Shown here one piece after another: positions 9,481-20,365 of a DNA stretch of 64,000 nt. The stretch lies in assembly GCA_030278955.1 (NCBI GenBank), contig JAOANR010000014.1, positions 17,176,068 to 17,240,067 on the forward strand, written 5' to 3'. The DNA is from Hygrophila difformis. Lineage: Eukaryota; Streptophyta; Magnoliopsida; Lamiales; Acanthaceae. The stretch's first letter is position 1, and every line of letters starts with the position of its first letter. Under the pieces are notes generated by a model that was not told the DNA's origin, ran no database searches, and was given only the letters and a program-made list of their open reading frames with translations. A program made the translations under genes and the position numbers.

Positions 9481-12042
9481 TGTAACACCCCGGATTTGGT
9501 AACCCAGGCCGGGATGCCACCGCCACACCTCCCTAGCAAGACACGAACTCTCCGAGCTTCCTAAAGAGATGCAAGGCTATGGGTATTGAAAAGAGTTTTA
9601 AAAACAAGTCCGGAATTACTTAAAAATAATAATATAGTGTAATATCATCCACACATGATAATAATAATAAGTTGCAGCGGAAATAAAGTTTATGCAGCGG
9701 AATTTAAAATATAGGGCCGACATGGCCAAAACACGGGTTAAACAGGCCCGTTCATGCAAGTCATAATAAATAATTTAGATGTCCAAAATGATCCCCCAAT
9801 GTATGATCATGCTCCGTACTCTGTAATAGAAAAAAAAAAATGAACAACGGTTTTTATCAGTATTATAAAATACTGAGTAAGTCAATCCTAGCATAGCAAT
9901 AAAGGGGTTAGATTTTAATAATTAAGATTAAACTCTTTGTCATGCATACAAAACATTTTATTTACCAATTTAAAAAAATAATAATTTAGTTGCATACTTT
10001 AAAGACACATTTAATTTCATAATTAATAATTTAAGCATGGGAAATTATTTAAGACATGATTTAAAAACATGAATAGTGCAATAAGTAAATAAATAAAAAT
10101 TTGAGCTTTTTAATATTTTCCCCGTTACGCCACCATCTCAACAATATATCATTTAGCCGGTGATCCGGCGGCCGCAGCCAATTTCATAAGTATCATTTAG
10201 CCGGTGATCCGGCGGCCTCAGCCAATTTCATAAGTATAATGTATCATTTAGCCGGTAGCCCGGCGGCCGCAGCCTATCCGCCATACCCAGTACCACTCCG
10301 TCGAGCCTCGAGTAACCCATACGGATACACCCGAGAGGGTAGGCCCGTTGGCCGAAGCCAAATCCGCCATATCCAGTACGACTCCGTCGAGCCTCGAGTA
10401 ACCCATACGGATACACCCGAGAGGATATGCCCAAATTAAGATGCCGTTTTGGCAATCTTTCGCGCGGGGTCACCATCGTCCATAAAGGCACGAAGTGAAT
10501 AGTTAGGAGGGCACCCTGCAGAGCACTCACCCCCTAATTTTATGTAACCAATGTAACCGATATCGTTTCAATTTTAGTGTAACGGGATTTTCAAAAATAT
10601 AGCTTTATCATATAACAAGATTTCGATCGTTTGTTTAGAAATTTCAAGATCTCACAAGTTTAAAACCGATCGATGTCACAGTTTACGCCTTTTCAGTTTA
10701 AAAATCCATTTCTTAGGCGATTGATCTGAAATTTTCACAGTATCTCAAAAAAATCCCAACGAACAACTTTCATGTTTCGAGTTTTTCGGAAAAAAGATGG
10801 GAAGCATGTCAAAAATCAAGTTTTCTACACAAACAGTATGCTGCCAGGATTCAGGTTTGACACCGTTCAAAGATTCAACCTTTTAACATATCAAATGGAC
10901 TCCAAAAATTCTGAAATTTTATATGCACATACTATACATGATTATATACAACTTTTGTTTAGATCACAAAGATTTGTTCGGACTAGAAATGATAAAAATA
11001 TGCTCATCAAGTTCGGTTAAGGAAACTGTCAACTTTTGAAAATTCTTTAAAAACGCAGAATATGTCCGACACGATTTGGGGTACCAAAACTCGATGAAAA
11101 TCTCTGAAATTTTTACACAGTATAGCTTAAGATCTTAGGATCAAAATCTTAGTTTTGAGTTTTCCGGTTTGAACACTCGAAGTAAGAGTTTTGGTCGGAT
11201 TTCAGAAAACACGTAGATTGGGGTTTTTAGGTTCGATTTTAACGTTTCGTTTTAGATCCAATGTTTCGGATGCCCTTAAACCACCAATATTGATATGGAA
11301 GGTATTGACTTACAGTAAGTGAGTTCTTGAACGTCCTAGGGTCGATCGATTCGTCCAAAATCGCCACGAACGGATCTACGCAACACGTTCTTCTTCTCCT
11401 TTGGCCACGAACGTGTTTGCAAGTAAAGATCCGTAAGTTAGAATGTTGATTATGATCTTAAAACAATAAGGAAACTTGATTTACATCTTACCAACAATCC
11501 AAAGCCTGCAAATCCTTGATCTACACACTTCCTTGGTCGGATTTGGTTGCCGGAAAGTTGCCGGAAAGTCGCCGGAAGGTAAGAACTTTGTGGCTTTGGT
11601 TTTTGGGAGAGTTTGGGATGAAACTTGGGTGTTTATGGCTGAAATGGGGTGTTAGGAGCACCTAATATCGTCCAAGATCTGCTCCCCCCGAAGTCAATCA
11701 AGATTCCCACGTTTGGGACCCAAAATATGGCAAAAAAGTCGCCAAAACGCGTCATTGCCGACTGCTACAGTAGCGTGCTACAGTAACTTTTTTTTTAATT
11801 TTTTTATTTATATATATTAAGATTCTTATCTTCAAAATAAATAAATAAATAAATAAATAAATAAAAATCATAATGTGGGAATTATTTGTGATCGTTGGGA
11901 CAATTTGATAAACTCGTTTCGAGTTGCTATCTTCCGATAAATAATTAATTCCGCTCTCTCGGAATTATTTCGGTTTTAATAATTAAATCCAATTCTTTAT
12001 TTTTGGATTTAAATTTTCGATGGCGATTTCTCGGGTATTACA
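9481..12042 (-). repeat. 3' LTR of the Tekay/Del element (left copy)
   Basis: 2,562 bp, reading TGTAACACCCCGG at its left edge and CGGGTATTACA at its right edge. It is the downstream LTR for the minus-strand element. It contains a short tandem array at 10146-10440 with fewer repeat units than the right LTR, and an (ATAA)n microsatellite at about 11838-11866 that is longer than in the right LTR. A hairpin followed by GTAAGT is at 9858-9882. Confidence 0.92.
10140..10440. repeat. Tandem repeats inside the left LTR
   Basis: Two repeat types are adjacent. The first is a motif of about 45 bp containing CATTTAGCCGGTGATCCGG, present three times with variation. The second is a GC-rich unit of about 85 bp (CCACTCCGTCGAGCCTCGAG ... 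CCCGTTGGCCGAAGCC), present about twice. The same array in the right LTR has one more long unit. Confidence 0.8.
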
Positions 12043-12307
12043 ATCTACCCTCCTTAAGAATCAACTTCGTCCCCGAAGTTGCGCGACTTATTGACCGATT
12101 GATTGATTGCGATTGAATCATTGTGTTTTGTTGTTTGATATTATTTGACTGAACCCAGAATTGAAATTTCCAAGTTGCCTACGTACCCCGTGAAGGGATC
12201 AAGTCATTACGTAGTTCAAAACAATTTGAATTTGTTTATTTGGGGTACAAAATATTCGGGTCGTTACATCCTCCCCCCTTAAGACTTCAGTTATGTCCCC
12301 ATAACTG
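12043..12307 (-). promoter_or_regulatory. Polypurine tract region, duplicated, with hairpins
   Basis: Immediately inside the left LTR the minus strand reads AAGGAGGG (12048-12055), the plus-strand primer site. Beside it is a perfect 8-bp stem/4-nt loop (CAACTTCG at 12062-12069, loop 12070-12073, CGAAGTTG at 12074-12081). A second arrangement follows at 12257-12307: an LTR-end-like CGGGTCGTTACA, another purine tract (minus strand of 12271-12282) and another 8-bp/4-nt hairpin at 12288-12307 that overlaps the pol stop codon. The inner set may be a relic of an earlier LTR boundary. Confidence 0.65.
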
Positions 12308-15300
12308 TGGTTGCATCGTCTTGGAATAGGGTAGGGTAACGCTCCTTTATGTCGGCTTCTAACTCCCATGTCGCCGTTTCACTTTCATGGTTCGACCAAA
12401 GAACCTTGGCCATTCTGACGGTTTTGTTCCTTGTTACTCTCTCCTTCATATCGAGTATTCGTACCGGAATTTCCTCGTAGCTCAAGTCATCATCCAATTC
12501 AATTCCTTCCGGTTGGAGTACATGGGTCGGATCCTGCACATAATTCTTCAATTGTGATACGTGGAACACATTATGAACTCGAGCCAATTGTGGCGGTAAG
12601 GCTAGACGACATGCTAGATTCCCGACTTTTTCTAGAATTTCATAAGGTCCTGTATATCGAGGACTTAACTTTCCTCGTTTGCCAAAACGCATAACCCCCT
12701 TCATCGGTGATATCTTTAACATGACCTTATCTCCAACTTGAAATTCTAGGTCTTGCCGTCTCACATCGGCATAACTTTTCTGTCGGTCTTGGGCCGCTTT
12801 CATCTTTCCTTGAATCACTTTGATTTGTTGGGTCATATCTTCTACGAGTTGTGGTCCCACTACCACAGTCTTATCACTCCCTTCCCAACTCAACGGACTT
12901 CGGCACCTTCGACCATACAATGCCTCGAATGGTGCCATGCCGATGCTAGTATGGTAGCTATTGTTGTAGGAAAATTCAATTAAGGGTAAATGATTTTCCC
13001 AACTTCCCTTAAACTCCAATACGCATGCTCTCAGCATGTCTTCCAGGGTTTGGATGGTTCTCTCAATTTGTCCATCCGTCATTGGGTGGAATGCGGTACT
13101 CATCTTAATCTGCGTACCGAGAGCTTCTTGTAACTTGGTCCAAAAGTGAGAGACAAATCTACTGTCTCTATCAGAGATAATGTCATGTGGTACCCCGTGT
13201 CTTCGTACCACATTGTCAATATACGCTCTTGCTAATTGGTCCATGGTCCAAGTGTCCTTCATTGGGATAAAAATGGCCGTCTTCGTTAGCCTATCGACAA
13301 TCACCCATATCTTATTCATCCCTCTTGGTGATCGTGGTAATCCCGAAACGAAATCCATCGAGATACTATCCCACTTCCAACTCGGGATTTCCAATGGTTG
13401 CATCAATCCTAAGGGTTTTTGTCGCACGGCTTTGACCTTTTGGCACGTGAGGCATCTTGCTACAAATTCTGCCACTTCATTCTTCATCCTCGGCCACAAG
13501 TAAATCTTCCTCAAATCCTTATATAATTTGTCGCCTCCAGGGTGAACCGAGTAAGGTGTGTTATGCCCTTCTTCCATCAATCTTTGTTTTATCCCCACGC
13601 ATTTCTGTGGTACACACCATCTTCCCTTGAAACGAATGCTTCCATCCTCATGGATAGCAAATCCTATCGCTTTCCCGTTGGCAATGTTCTCCTTAATCCT
13701 TTCCAACTTTGCGTCGCCCGGTTGGGCGAGTTTGATCTCGTCAAATATGGTCGATTCGACTACCATTGCGTTGACCACTTCATTTACAGTGCCCGAATGC
13801 ACTAGTTCTAAGCTCAATCTTGCCAAGTCCATATACAATGCCGGCGGAATCACCAACGAATTCGCCACATGTTGGGTGTTCCGGCTTAAGGCATCGGCTA
13901 CCACGTTGGCCTTCCCTTCGTGGTAGGAAATTTCGAGATCATAGTCCTTGATTAGTTCCAACCACCTCCGTTGCCTCAGATTTAACTCCTTTTGAGTGAA
14001 TATGTATTTGAGGCTTTTGTAGTCAGTGAACATCCGACACTTTCTCCCATAGAGGTAATGTCTCCATAGTTTCAGAGCGAACACGACTGCCGCCAACTCC
14101 AAGTCGTGTGTGGGGTAGTTCGCTTCATGAGGTTTCAATTGACGCGATGCATATGCAATGACTCTCGAGTCTTGCATCAAAACGCATCCTAGACCTTCCT
14201 TCGAAGCGTCACTGTAAACCTCGAAGTCACCATTCTCTGATGGTAGTGCTAATACGGGTGTAGTGGTGAGTCGCTTTTTCAGTTCTTGAAACGCGGACTC
14301 ACACTCACTGGTCCAGTCATATTTCACCCCTTTCTTCAACAGCTGGGTCAACGGGCGTGCGATTTTCGAGAAGTCCTTCACAAATCGCCTATAATAACCA
14401 GCTAGCCCAAGGAAGCTCCGTATTTCAGTTGGACTCGTCGGCGATACCCATTCCGTCACTGCCGAAATTTTTGCCTGATCCACTGAAACTCCAGTGGCGG
14501 ATACTATGTGCCCAAGGAATGCTACTTCCTTCAACCAAAAGTCGCATTTGGATAGTTTTCCATAGAGTTGGTTCTTGCGCAAAATCCCTAACACTTGGTG
14601 CAAATGTTGGGAATGCTCCTCCTCGCTTCTCGAGTAGATCAGGATGTCGTCGATGAACACCACGACGCATTGATCTAACAATTCTCTAAATACATCGTTC
14701 ATGAGGTTCATGAACATTGCAGGTGCATTTGTTAACCCAAAGGATAATACTGTGAACTCGTAGTGTCCATAACGAGTTCGGAATGCCGTCTTCTGGATAT
14801 CCTTCTCCGCAATCCTCAGCTGGTGATAACCGGATCGCAAGTCGATCTTTGAGAACACCGACGCCCCCTTCAATTGATCAAATAAGTCCTCAATCCTTGG
14901 TAATGGATACTTGTTCTTGATGGTCACTTGATTGAGTCCTCTATAGTCGATGCAAAGGCGTAGTCCTCCGTCCTTCTTTTTAACAAATAAGACCGGTGCT
15001 CCCCACGGGGACGTACTTGGTCTTATGTATCCTTTCTCCAACAACTCTTCGAGTTGTTCCTTTAATTCTTTCATTTCCAGTGGCGCCATGCGATAAGGAG
15101 CCTTTGAAACAGGTTCCGTTCCCGGAATGAGATCTATGGTGAATTCAAGATCTCTCTCAGGTGGCATACCAAGGATGTCTTCAGGAAATACGTCCGGGTA
15201 TTCTCTTACCACTGGGATGTTGTCAACCTTGCTCTCTTCCGCCTCAAGGTTATGAACGTAGCATGCATACAACGCGTATCCCTTACGCATTAAGCTACGA

Positions 15301-15758
15301 AGCTTAAGAGCGTTAACAACCTTGTTGCTCCTCTTAGGGGGTTGAGAGTAAAAGATGACTCCCTTTCCCCTACCTTTCGACAGAGTGATCTTCTGTATCC
15401 GACATTGTATTACCGCTTTATACCGGGTCAACCAATCCATTCCCAGTATAACGTCGAAGTCCCTTAAATTAAATTCTACCAAGTTTGCGAAGAATTCTAT
15501 GTTCTTGATAACTATCGGAATTCCGTTATAACGTCTAGAGCATGATACTACCTCTCCTGAAGGTAGTTGAATTTCTAAGTTAATCAGTTCGCACTTAGGT
15601 AGATCTAGTTCAGGTAGGACTCTTGACGATATAATCGAACAACTAGCTCCTGAGTCAAACAGAACTTTAAGGGGTGTACTTAAAACATGGAACGTACCTG
15701 CCATCACGTCACCTTGCATAGGCACATCTGCTTGGTTGATAACATTCAACCGCCCCAT
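12291..15758 (-). CDS. pol: Pol polyprotein of the Tekay/Del element
   Basis: Polyprotein of 1,155 residues that processes, reverse transcribes and integrates the element. In order it shows an aspartic protease (FDSGAS, residues 34-39), RT ([10 protein letters not shown], then FIDDILIYS near 367), RNase H ([12 protein letters not shown], then DYKSLKYIF and [11 protein letters not shown]), and an integrase zinc finger (HPGG...CLTCQKVK). The integrase core follows ([16 protein letters not shown], and the Glu in DGQIERTIQ). The C-terminus is a chromodomain-like tail ([14 protein letters not shown] type, about 1090-1150). It lies in the same frame as gag, separated by one amber codon at 15876-15878. 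The Met chosen here is therefore only the first one after that stop, and translation probably came through from gag. The rest of the frame is intact. Confidence 0.92.
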   Translation of the reverse strand: MGRLNVINQADVPMQGDVMAGTFHVLSTPLKVLFDSGASCSIISSRVLPELDLPKCELINLEIQLPSGEVVSCSRRYNGIPIVIKNIEFFANLVEFNLRDFDVILGMDWLTRYKAVIQCRIQKITLSKGRGKGVIFYSQPPKRSNKVVNALKLRSLMRKGYALYACYVHNLEAEESKVDNIPVVREYPDVFPEDILGMPPERDLEFTIDLIPGTEPVSKAPYRMAPLEMKELKEQLEELLEKGYIRPSTSPWGAPVLFVKKKDGGLRLCIDYRGLNQVTIKNKYPLPRIEDLFDQLKGASVFSKIDLRSGYHQLRIAEKDIQKTAFRTRYGHYEFTVLSFGLTNAPAMFMNLMNDVFRELLDQCVVVFIDDILIYSRSEEEHSQHLHQVLGILRKNQLYGKLSKCDFWLKEVAFLGHIVSATGVSVDQAKISAVTEWVSPTSPTEIRSFLGLAGYYRRFVKDFSKIARPLTQLLKKGVKYDWTSECESAFQELKKRLTTTPVLALPSENGDFEVYSDASKEGLGCVLMQDSRVIAYASRQLKPHEANYPTHDLELAAVVFALKLWRHYLYGRKCRMFTDYKSLKYIFTQKELNLRQRRWLELIKDYDLEISYHEGKANVVADALSRNTQHVANSLVIPPALYMDLARLSLELVHSGTVNEVVNAMVVESTIFDEIKLAQPGDAKLERIKENIANGKAIGFAIHEDGSIRFKGRWCVPQKCVGIKQRLMEEGHNTPYSVHPGGDKLYKDLRKIYLWPRMKNEVAEFVARCLTCQKVKAVRQKPLGLMQPLEIPSWKWDSISMDFVSGLPRSPRGMNKIWVIVDRLTKTAIFIPMKDTWTMDQLARAYIDNVVRRHGVPHDIISDRDSRFVSHFWTKLQEALGTQIKMSTAFHPMTDGQIERTIQTLEDMLRACVLEFKGSWENHLPLIEFSYNNSYHTSIGMAPFEALYGRRCRSPLSWEGSDKTVVVGPQLVEDMTQQIKVIQGKMKAAQDRQKSYADVRRQDLEFQVGDKVMLKISPMKGVMRFGKRGKLSPRYTGPYEILEKVGNLACRLALPPQLARVHNVFHVSQLKNYVQDPTHVLQPEGIELDDDLSYEEIPVRILDMKERVTRNKTVRMAKVLWSNHESETATWELEADIKERYPTLFQDDATTVMGT

Positions 15759-15878
15759 TGGCCATCCTTGATTGCCCTGCTGATCACGGTTCGGGTTCTG
15801 ATTCTGTTGCTGATTTGGATTCTGTGGAAGGCGTTGATTTTGGTTGAAATTCTGATTTTGAGGGGGTCTGTACCCCTA
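15759..15878 (-). other. Open gag-pol linker behind an in-frame amber codon
   Basis: Between the gag stop (TAG on the minus strand at 15876-15878) and the first pol Met the frame stays open. It encodes a Gln/Asn/Pro-rich linker (starting [10 protein letters not shown]) similar in composition to the end of gag. Gag and pol are therefore one frame interrupted by a single stop. A CAG-to-TAG change would explain it. Programmed readthrough is the alternative. Confidence 0.75.
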
Positions 15879-17024
15879 ATTGTTACCGTTTCGCCCATTT
15901 GGATTACGAGGCTGTGCTGGCCCCATAACCAAGTCCTCCCGCTTGGTGATGTTTTCAATTCGAGTCCGGCACTCATTCACCCGATGACCAAATCGACCAC
16001 ACCGGTAGCATGCGCCCTGTTGGGGGCATCCCCTAGTCAAGTGAGGTCTCCCACATCTTGGGCATGGTGGCACAGGGTTACCTTGGAAAAAGGTTCTCCC
16101 ATCATTTCCCCTATTGTTGTTCTGAGGGGGTCTGTTCAGGCCTCCCCGAAAGTTGTTTCCTCCAGAATTATTACCAGATCGGCTATCCCTGTTCCTCTTA
16201 TCTTGTCCCTGAGGTCCCCGGCTGGACTCTCCACTCATCCTCCTCTTCAGTTGTTGCACCCTTGCAACAGCCACCGCACGATCATACACTGCTTGCAGGT
16301 CCGGATAATGGACGCCAGTGATCACTTCCCGTATGGTCAAGTTCAACCCCATCTCGAATTTTTGTGCTTTCTCTACGTCTGTCGGTACTAGTCTTGGTGC
16401 GAAGCGCACCAACTCCTTGAATCGAGTGTAATACTCTTGTACAGTCTGCCCGCCTTGTCTTAGTGACAAAAACTCCTCGTACATGGCCGCCTTCGTACTC
16501 AGGGGATAAAATCGGTCCCTGAGCAGTTCCATCATTTCAGTCCATGAATAGGGCTCCTCGTCCTCTCGTATCTTTCCCTGGGTGGCTTGCCACCAATCGT
16601 CTGCTTCACCTCCCAAGTAGTATGAGGCTACATGCACCTTTTCCCCTTCCGGGCACTTAACCGCGCTTAACAACTTGTCGAAGGTCCTAATCCACTCCTC
16701 TAGTTTTGCAGGGTCTTCCTCGCCGGCGTAGTGTGGCGGGTGGTATGGGTTCACCATGGCTAGGTAATTAATGCGAGCCTGTGGTGGAGGTGCCACAGCT
16801 GCTTGGCCCTGGTTCACCTGCGCGTTCCCTAGCGCAATGAGAACATCTTCTAGAGTGCGTAGGCGATTACCCATGTTGTTTGGTATAGGGCCTGCTGGCT
16901 CTTCCTGAGCGTGTACACCCACGTTTGGTATCTGCATGTCGGGTTGCCTAGGTATTTCGTTGGTATTGGGAGGAATGGGCTGGACGCGCGTCTCCCTCTC
17001 GGTGCCATTCTGTTGCAAGAACAA
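15876..17024 (-). CDS. gag: Gag protein of the Tekay/Del element
   Basis: Structural protein forming the virus-like particle. The central retrotransposon gag domain is clear (AKLEEWIRTFDKLL, YYLGGEADDWW, FYPLSTKAAMYEEFLSLRQG, VQEYYTRFKELVRFAP, about residues 105-235). A basic, Gly/Asn/Arg-rich stretch follows. A zinc-binding C-terminus has a partial knuckle (CPRCGRPHLTRGC) and a canonical CCHC knuckle (CYRCGRFGHRVNEC). It ends at an amber codon in frame with pol. Its start lies about 700 bp inside the primer site; the Met at 17024 precedes a Gln/Pro-rich N-terminus typical of the family. Confidence 0.9.
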   Translation of the reverse strand: MFLQQNGTERETRVQPIPPNTNEIPRQPDMQIPNVGVHAQEEPAGPIPNNMGNRLRTLEDVLIALGNAQVNQGQAAVAPPPQARINYLAMVNPYHPPHYAGEEDPAKLEEWIRTFDKLLSAVKCPEGEKVHVASYYLGGEADDWWQATQGKIREDEEPYSWTEMMELLRDRFYPLSTKAAMYEEFLSLRQGGQTVQEYYTRFKELVRFAPRLVPTDVEKAQKFEMGLNLTIREVITGVHYPDLQAVYDRAVAVARVQQLKRRMSGESSRGPQGQDKRNRDSRSGNNSGGNNFRGGLNRPPQNNNRGNDGRTFFQGNPVPPCPRCGRPHLTRGCPQQGACYRCGRFGHRVNECRTRIENITKREDLVMGPAQPRNPNGRNGNN

Positions 17025-17703
17025 ATGATTTAGATTTCAAGGAAAATATAATAGACGGTTTATACAATGATTTTCTTTTAATAAGCGGTATTAGTGGATT
17101 TTTTTTTCTTTCGAAACCCCAGGGTCTAGGGTTTCAGGGTTTTGGGTTTTAAGGTACCATTGTTTGATTGTTATCTCTTTATTAAATACATATATGTTGT
17201 TGGGACTCGAGGTACTCGTTAATCAGTATTATCATAAGGTTGATCACGTTCGCGTTTGGTTAGGCCATCTAATGTCGACAAGGTAGGTTAAAGTTAGGAC
17301 ATGCCAAATGTAAAGTTAATAAATCTTTATGCAAGTATGCATATGCAATCCCCCAATGAGTTTTAATTTATACATGCATTTATTTATCCATGGGTTTTAA
17401 AAATAATTTATCCTCATGGATAATCTAGAAATAAGGAAAAAGGGTTTGGGCCACTATATTGGGCCAAAAGTAATAAATACTTAGGCTCAAATAAAAATAT
17501 AGGTATTGGGCTAAAATTTTTGGGCTAAAAAAAAATTAAGATTTTAAATAAAAAGTAAGTAGAATGATTGGGCCAAAAACTTGGGCTCAAAATAATAGTT
17601 TAAAATAATAGTGGTTTTAAAGAGTAATGGTTTAAAAATAATAATAATAGATTTTAAAAATATTTGGGGCTCTTTTTAAAATGATAGCTTTAAAATATTC
17701 CGG
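17025..17703. other. Untranslated leader between primer site and gag
   Basis: AT-rich sequence between the primer-binding site and gag, serving as the element's 5' leader and packaging region. It contains repeated GGGCC-A/T motifs (GGGCCAAAA, GGGCTAAAA) at about 17445-17600. No open frame of note. Confidence 0.6.
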
Positions 17704-17715
17704 GCTCTGATACCA
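17704..17715 (-). promoter_or_regulatory. Primer-binding site, tRNA-iMet
   Basis: The minus strand reads TGGTATCAGAGC, complementary to the 3' end of plant initiator methionine tRNA, three bases inside the LTR edge. This fixes the direction of the element and shows that the right LTR is the 5' LTR. Confidence 0.93.
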
Positions 17716-17718
17716 TCC

Positions 17719-20360
17719 TGTAACACCCCGGATTTGGTAACCCAGACCGGGATGTCACCGCCACACCTCCCTAGCAAGACACGAACTCTCCGAGCTTGCT
17801 AAAGAGATGCAAGGCTATGGGTATTGAAAAGAGTTTTAAAAACAAGTCCGGAATTACTTAAAAATAATAATATAGTGTAATATCATCCACACATGATAAT
17901 AATAATAAGTTGCAGCGGAAATAAAGTTTATGCAGCGGAATTTACAATATAGGGCCGACATGGCCAAAACACGGGTTAAACAGGCCCGTTCATGCAAGTC
18001 ATAATAAATAATTTAGATGTCCAAAATGATCCCCCAATGTATGATCATGCTCCGAACTCTGTAATAGAAAAAAAAATGAACAACGGTTTTTATCAGTATT
18101 ACAAAATACTGAGTAAGTCAATCCTAGGATAGCAATAAAGGGGTTAGATTTTAATAATTTAGATTAAACTCTTTGTCATGCATACAAAACATTTTATTTA
18201 CCAATTTAAAAAAATAATAATTTAGTTGCATACTTTAAAGACACATTTAATTTCATAATTAATAATTTAAGCATGGGAAATTATTTAAGACATGATTTAA
18301 AAACATGAATAGTGCAATAAGTAAATAAATAAAAATTTGAGCTTTTTAATATTTTCCCCGTTACGCCACCATCTCAACAATATATCATTTAGCCGGTGAT
18401 CCGGCGGCCGCAGCCAATTTCATAAGTATCATTTAGCCGGTGATCCGGCGACCTCAGCCAATTTCATAAGTATAATGTATCATTTAGCCGGTAGCCCGGC
18501 GGCCGCAGCCTATCCGCCATACCCAGTACCACTCCGTCGAGCCTCGAGTAACCCATACGGATACACCGAGAGGGTAGGCCCGTTGGCCGAAGCCAAATCG
18601 CCATATCCAGTACCACTCCGTCGAGCCTCGAGTAACCCATACGGATACACCCGAGAGGGTAGGCCCGTTGGCCGAAGCCAAATCGCCATATCCAGTACCA
18701 CTCCGTCGAGCCTCGAGTAACCCATACGGATACACCCGAGAGGATAGGCCCAAATTAAGATGCCGTTTTGGCAATCTTTCGCGCGGGGTCACCATCGTCC
18801 ATAAAGGCACGAAGTGAATAGTTAGGAGGGCACCCTGCAGAGCACTCACCCCCAATTTTATGTAACCAATGTAACCGATATCGTTTCAATTTTAGTGTAA
18901 CGAGATTTTCAAAAATATAGCTTTATCATATAACAAGATTTCGATCTTTTGTTTAGAAATTTCAAGATCTCACAAGTTTAAAACCGATCGATGTCACAGT
19001 TTATGCCTTTTCAGTTTAAAAATCCATTTCTTAGGCGATTGATCTGAACTTTTCACAGTATCTCAAAAAAATCCCAACGAACAACTTTCATGTTTCGAGT
19101 TTTTCGGAAAAAAGATGGGAAGCATGTCAAAAATCAAGTTTTCTACACAAACAGTATGCTGCCAGGATTCAGGTTTGACACCGTTCAAAGATTCGACCTT
19201 TTAACATATCAAATGGACTCCAAAAATTCTGAAATTTTATATGCACATACTATACATGATTATATACAACTTTTGTTTAGATCACAAAGATTTGTTCGGA
19301 CTAGAAATGATAAAAATATGCTCATCAAGTTCGGTTAAGGAAACTGTCAACTTTTGAAAATTCTTTAAAAACGCAGAATATGTCCGACACGATTTGGGGT
19401 ACCAAAACTCGATGAAAATCTCTGAAATTTTTACACAATATAGCTTAAGATCTTAGGATCAAAATCTTAGTTTTGAGTTTTCCGGTTTGAACACTCGAAG
19501 TAAGAGTTTTGGTCGGATTTCAGAAAACACGTAGATTGGGGTTTTTAGGTTCGATTTTAACGTTTCGTTTTAGATCCAATGTTTCGGATGCCCTTAAACC
19601 ACCAATATTGATATGGAAGGTATTGACTTACAGTAAGTGAGTTCTTGAACGTCCTAGGGTCGATCGATTCGTCCAAAATCGCCACGAACGGATCTACGCA
19701 ACACGTTCTTCTTCTCCTTTGGCCATGAACGTGTTTGCAAGTAAAGATCCGTAAGTTAGAATGTTGATTATGATCTTAAAACAATAAGGAAACTTGATTT
19801 ACATCTTACCAACAATCCAAAGCCTGCAAATCCTTGATCTACACACTTCCTTGGTTGGATTTGGTTGCCGGAAAGTTGCCGGAAAGTCGCCGGAAGGTAA
19901 GAACTTTGTGGCTTTGGTTTTTGGGAGAGTTTGGAATGAAACTTGGCTGTTTATGGCTGAAATGGGGTGTTAGGAGCACCTAATATCGTCCAAGATCTGC
20001 TCCCCCCGAAGTCAATCAAGATTCCCACGTTTGGGACCCAAAATATGGCAAAAAAGTTGCCAAAACGCGTCATTGCCGACTGCTACAGTTGCATGCTACA
20101 GTAGCGTGCTACAGTAACTTTTTTTTTTAATTTTTTTATTTATATATATATTAAGATTCTTATCTTCAAAATAAATAAATAAAAATCATAATGTGGGAAT
20201 TATTTGTGATCATTGGGACAATTCGATAAACTCGTTTCGAGTTGCTATCTTCCGATAAATAATTAATTCCGCTCTCTCGGAATTATTTCGGTTTTAATAA
20301 TTAAATCCAATTCTTTATTTTTGGATTTAAATTTTCGATGGCGATTTCTCGGGTATTACA
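17719..20360 (-). repeat. 5' LTR of the Tekay/Del element (right copy)
   Basis: 2,642 bp with the same termini as the left LTR. It is about 80 bp longer, chiefly because the GC-rich tandem unit (CCACTCCGTCGAGCCTCGAG) is present three times at about 18525-18745 instead of twice. It also contains an extra GCTACAG-type repeat near 20085-20115 and a shorter ATAA run. Hairpin plus GTAAGT lies at 18094-18118. Confidence 0.92.
18390..18760. repeat. Tandem repeats inside the right LTR
   Basis: Same array as at 10140-10440, with three copies of the GC-rich unit of about 85 bp. Copy number differs between two LTRs that were identical at insertion, so the array has expanded or contracted since then. 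Confidence 0.8.
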
Positions 20361-20365
20361 ATAAA

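Larger units (their letters stand above)
9476..20365 (-). mobile_element. Complete Ty3/gypsy chromovirus (Tekay/Del type)
   Basis: The element occupies 9481-20360 (10,880 bp) and is flanked by the perfect 5-bp duplication ATAAA at 9476-9480 and 20361-20365. Its LTRs start and end TG...CA. Gag and pol read leftward. Internal landmarks are a tRNA-iMet primer site next to the right LTR and a PPT next to the left LTR. Integrase is downstream of RNase H and a C-terminal chromodomain is present, placing it among chromoviruses. RT sequence and large LTRs fit the Tekay/Del clade. LTRs differ by only a modest number of substitutions by eye, apart from repeat-number changes, so insertion looks recent. 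Confidence 0.92.

Noticed and set aside
18484..18855. Repetitive open frame in the Tekay LTR (YPYGLLEARRSGTGYG repeats)
   Set aside because: It is merely a translation of the GC-rich tandem repeat of about 85 bp, and the frame differs between the two LTRs.
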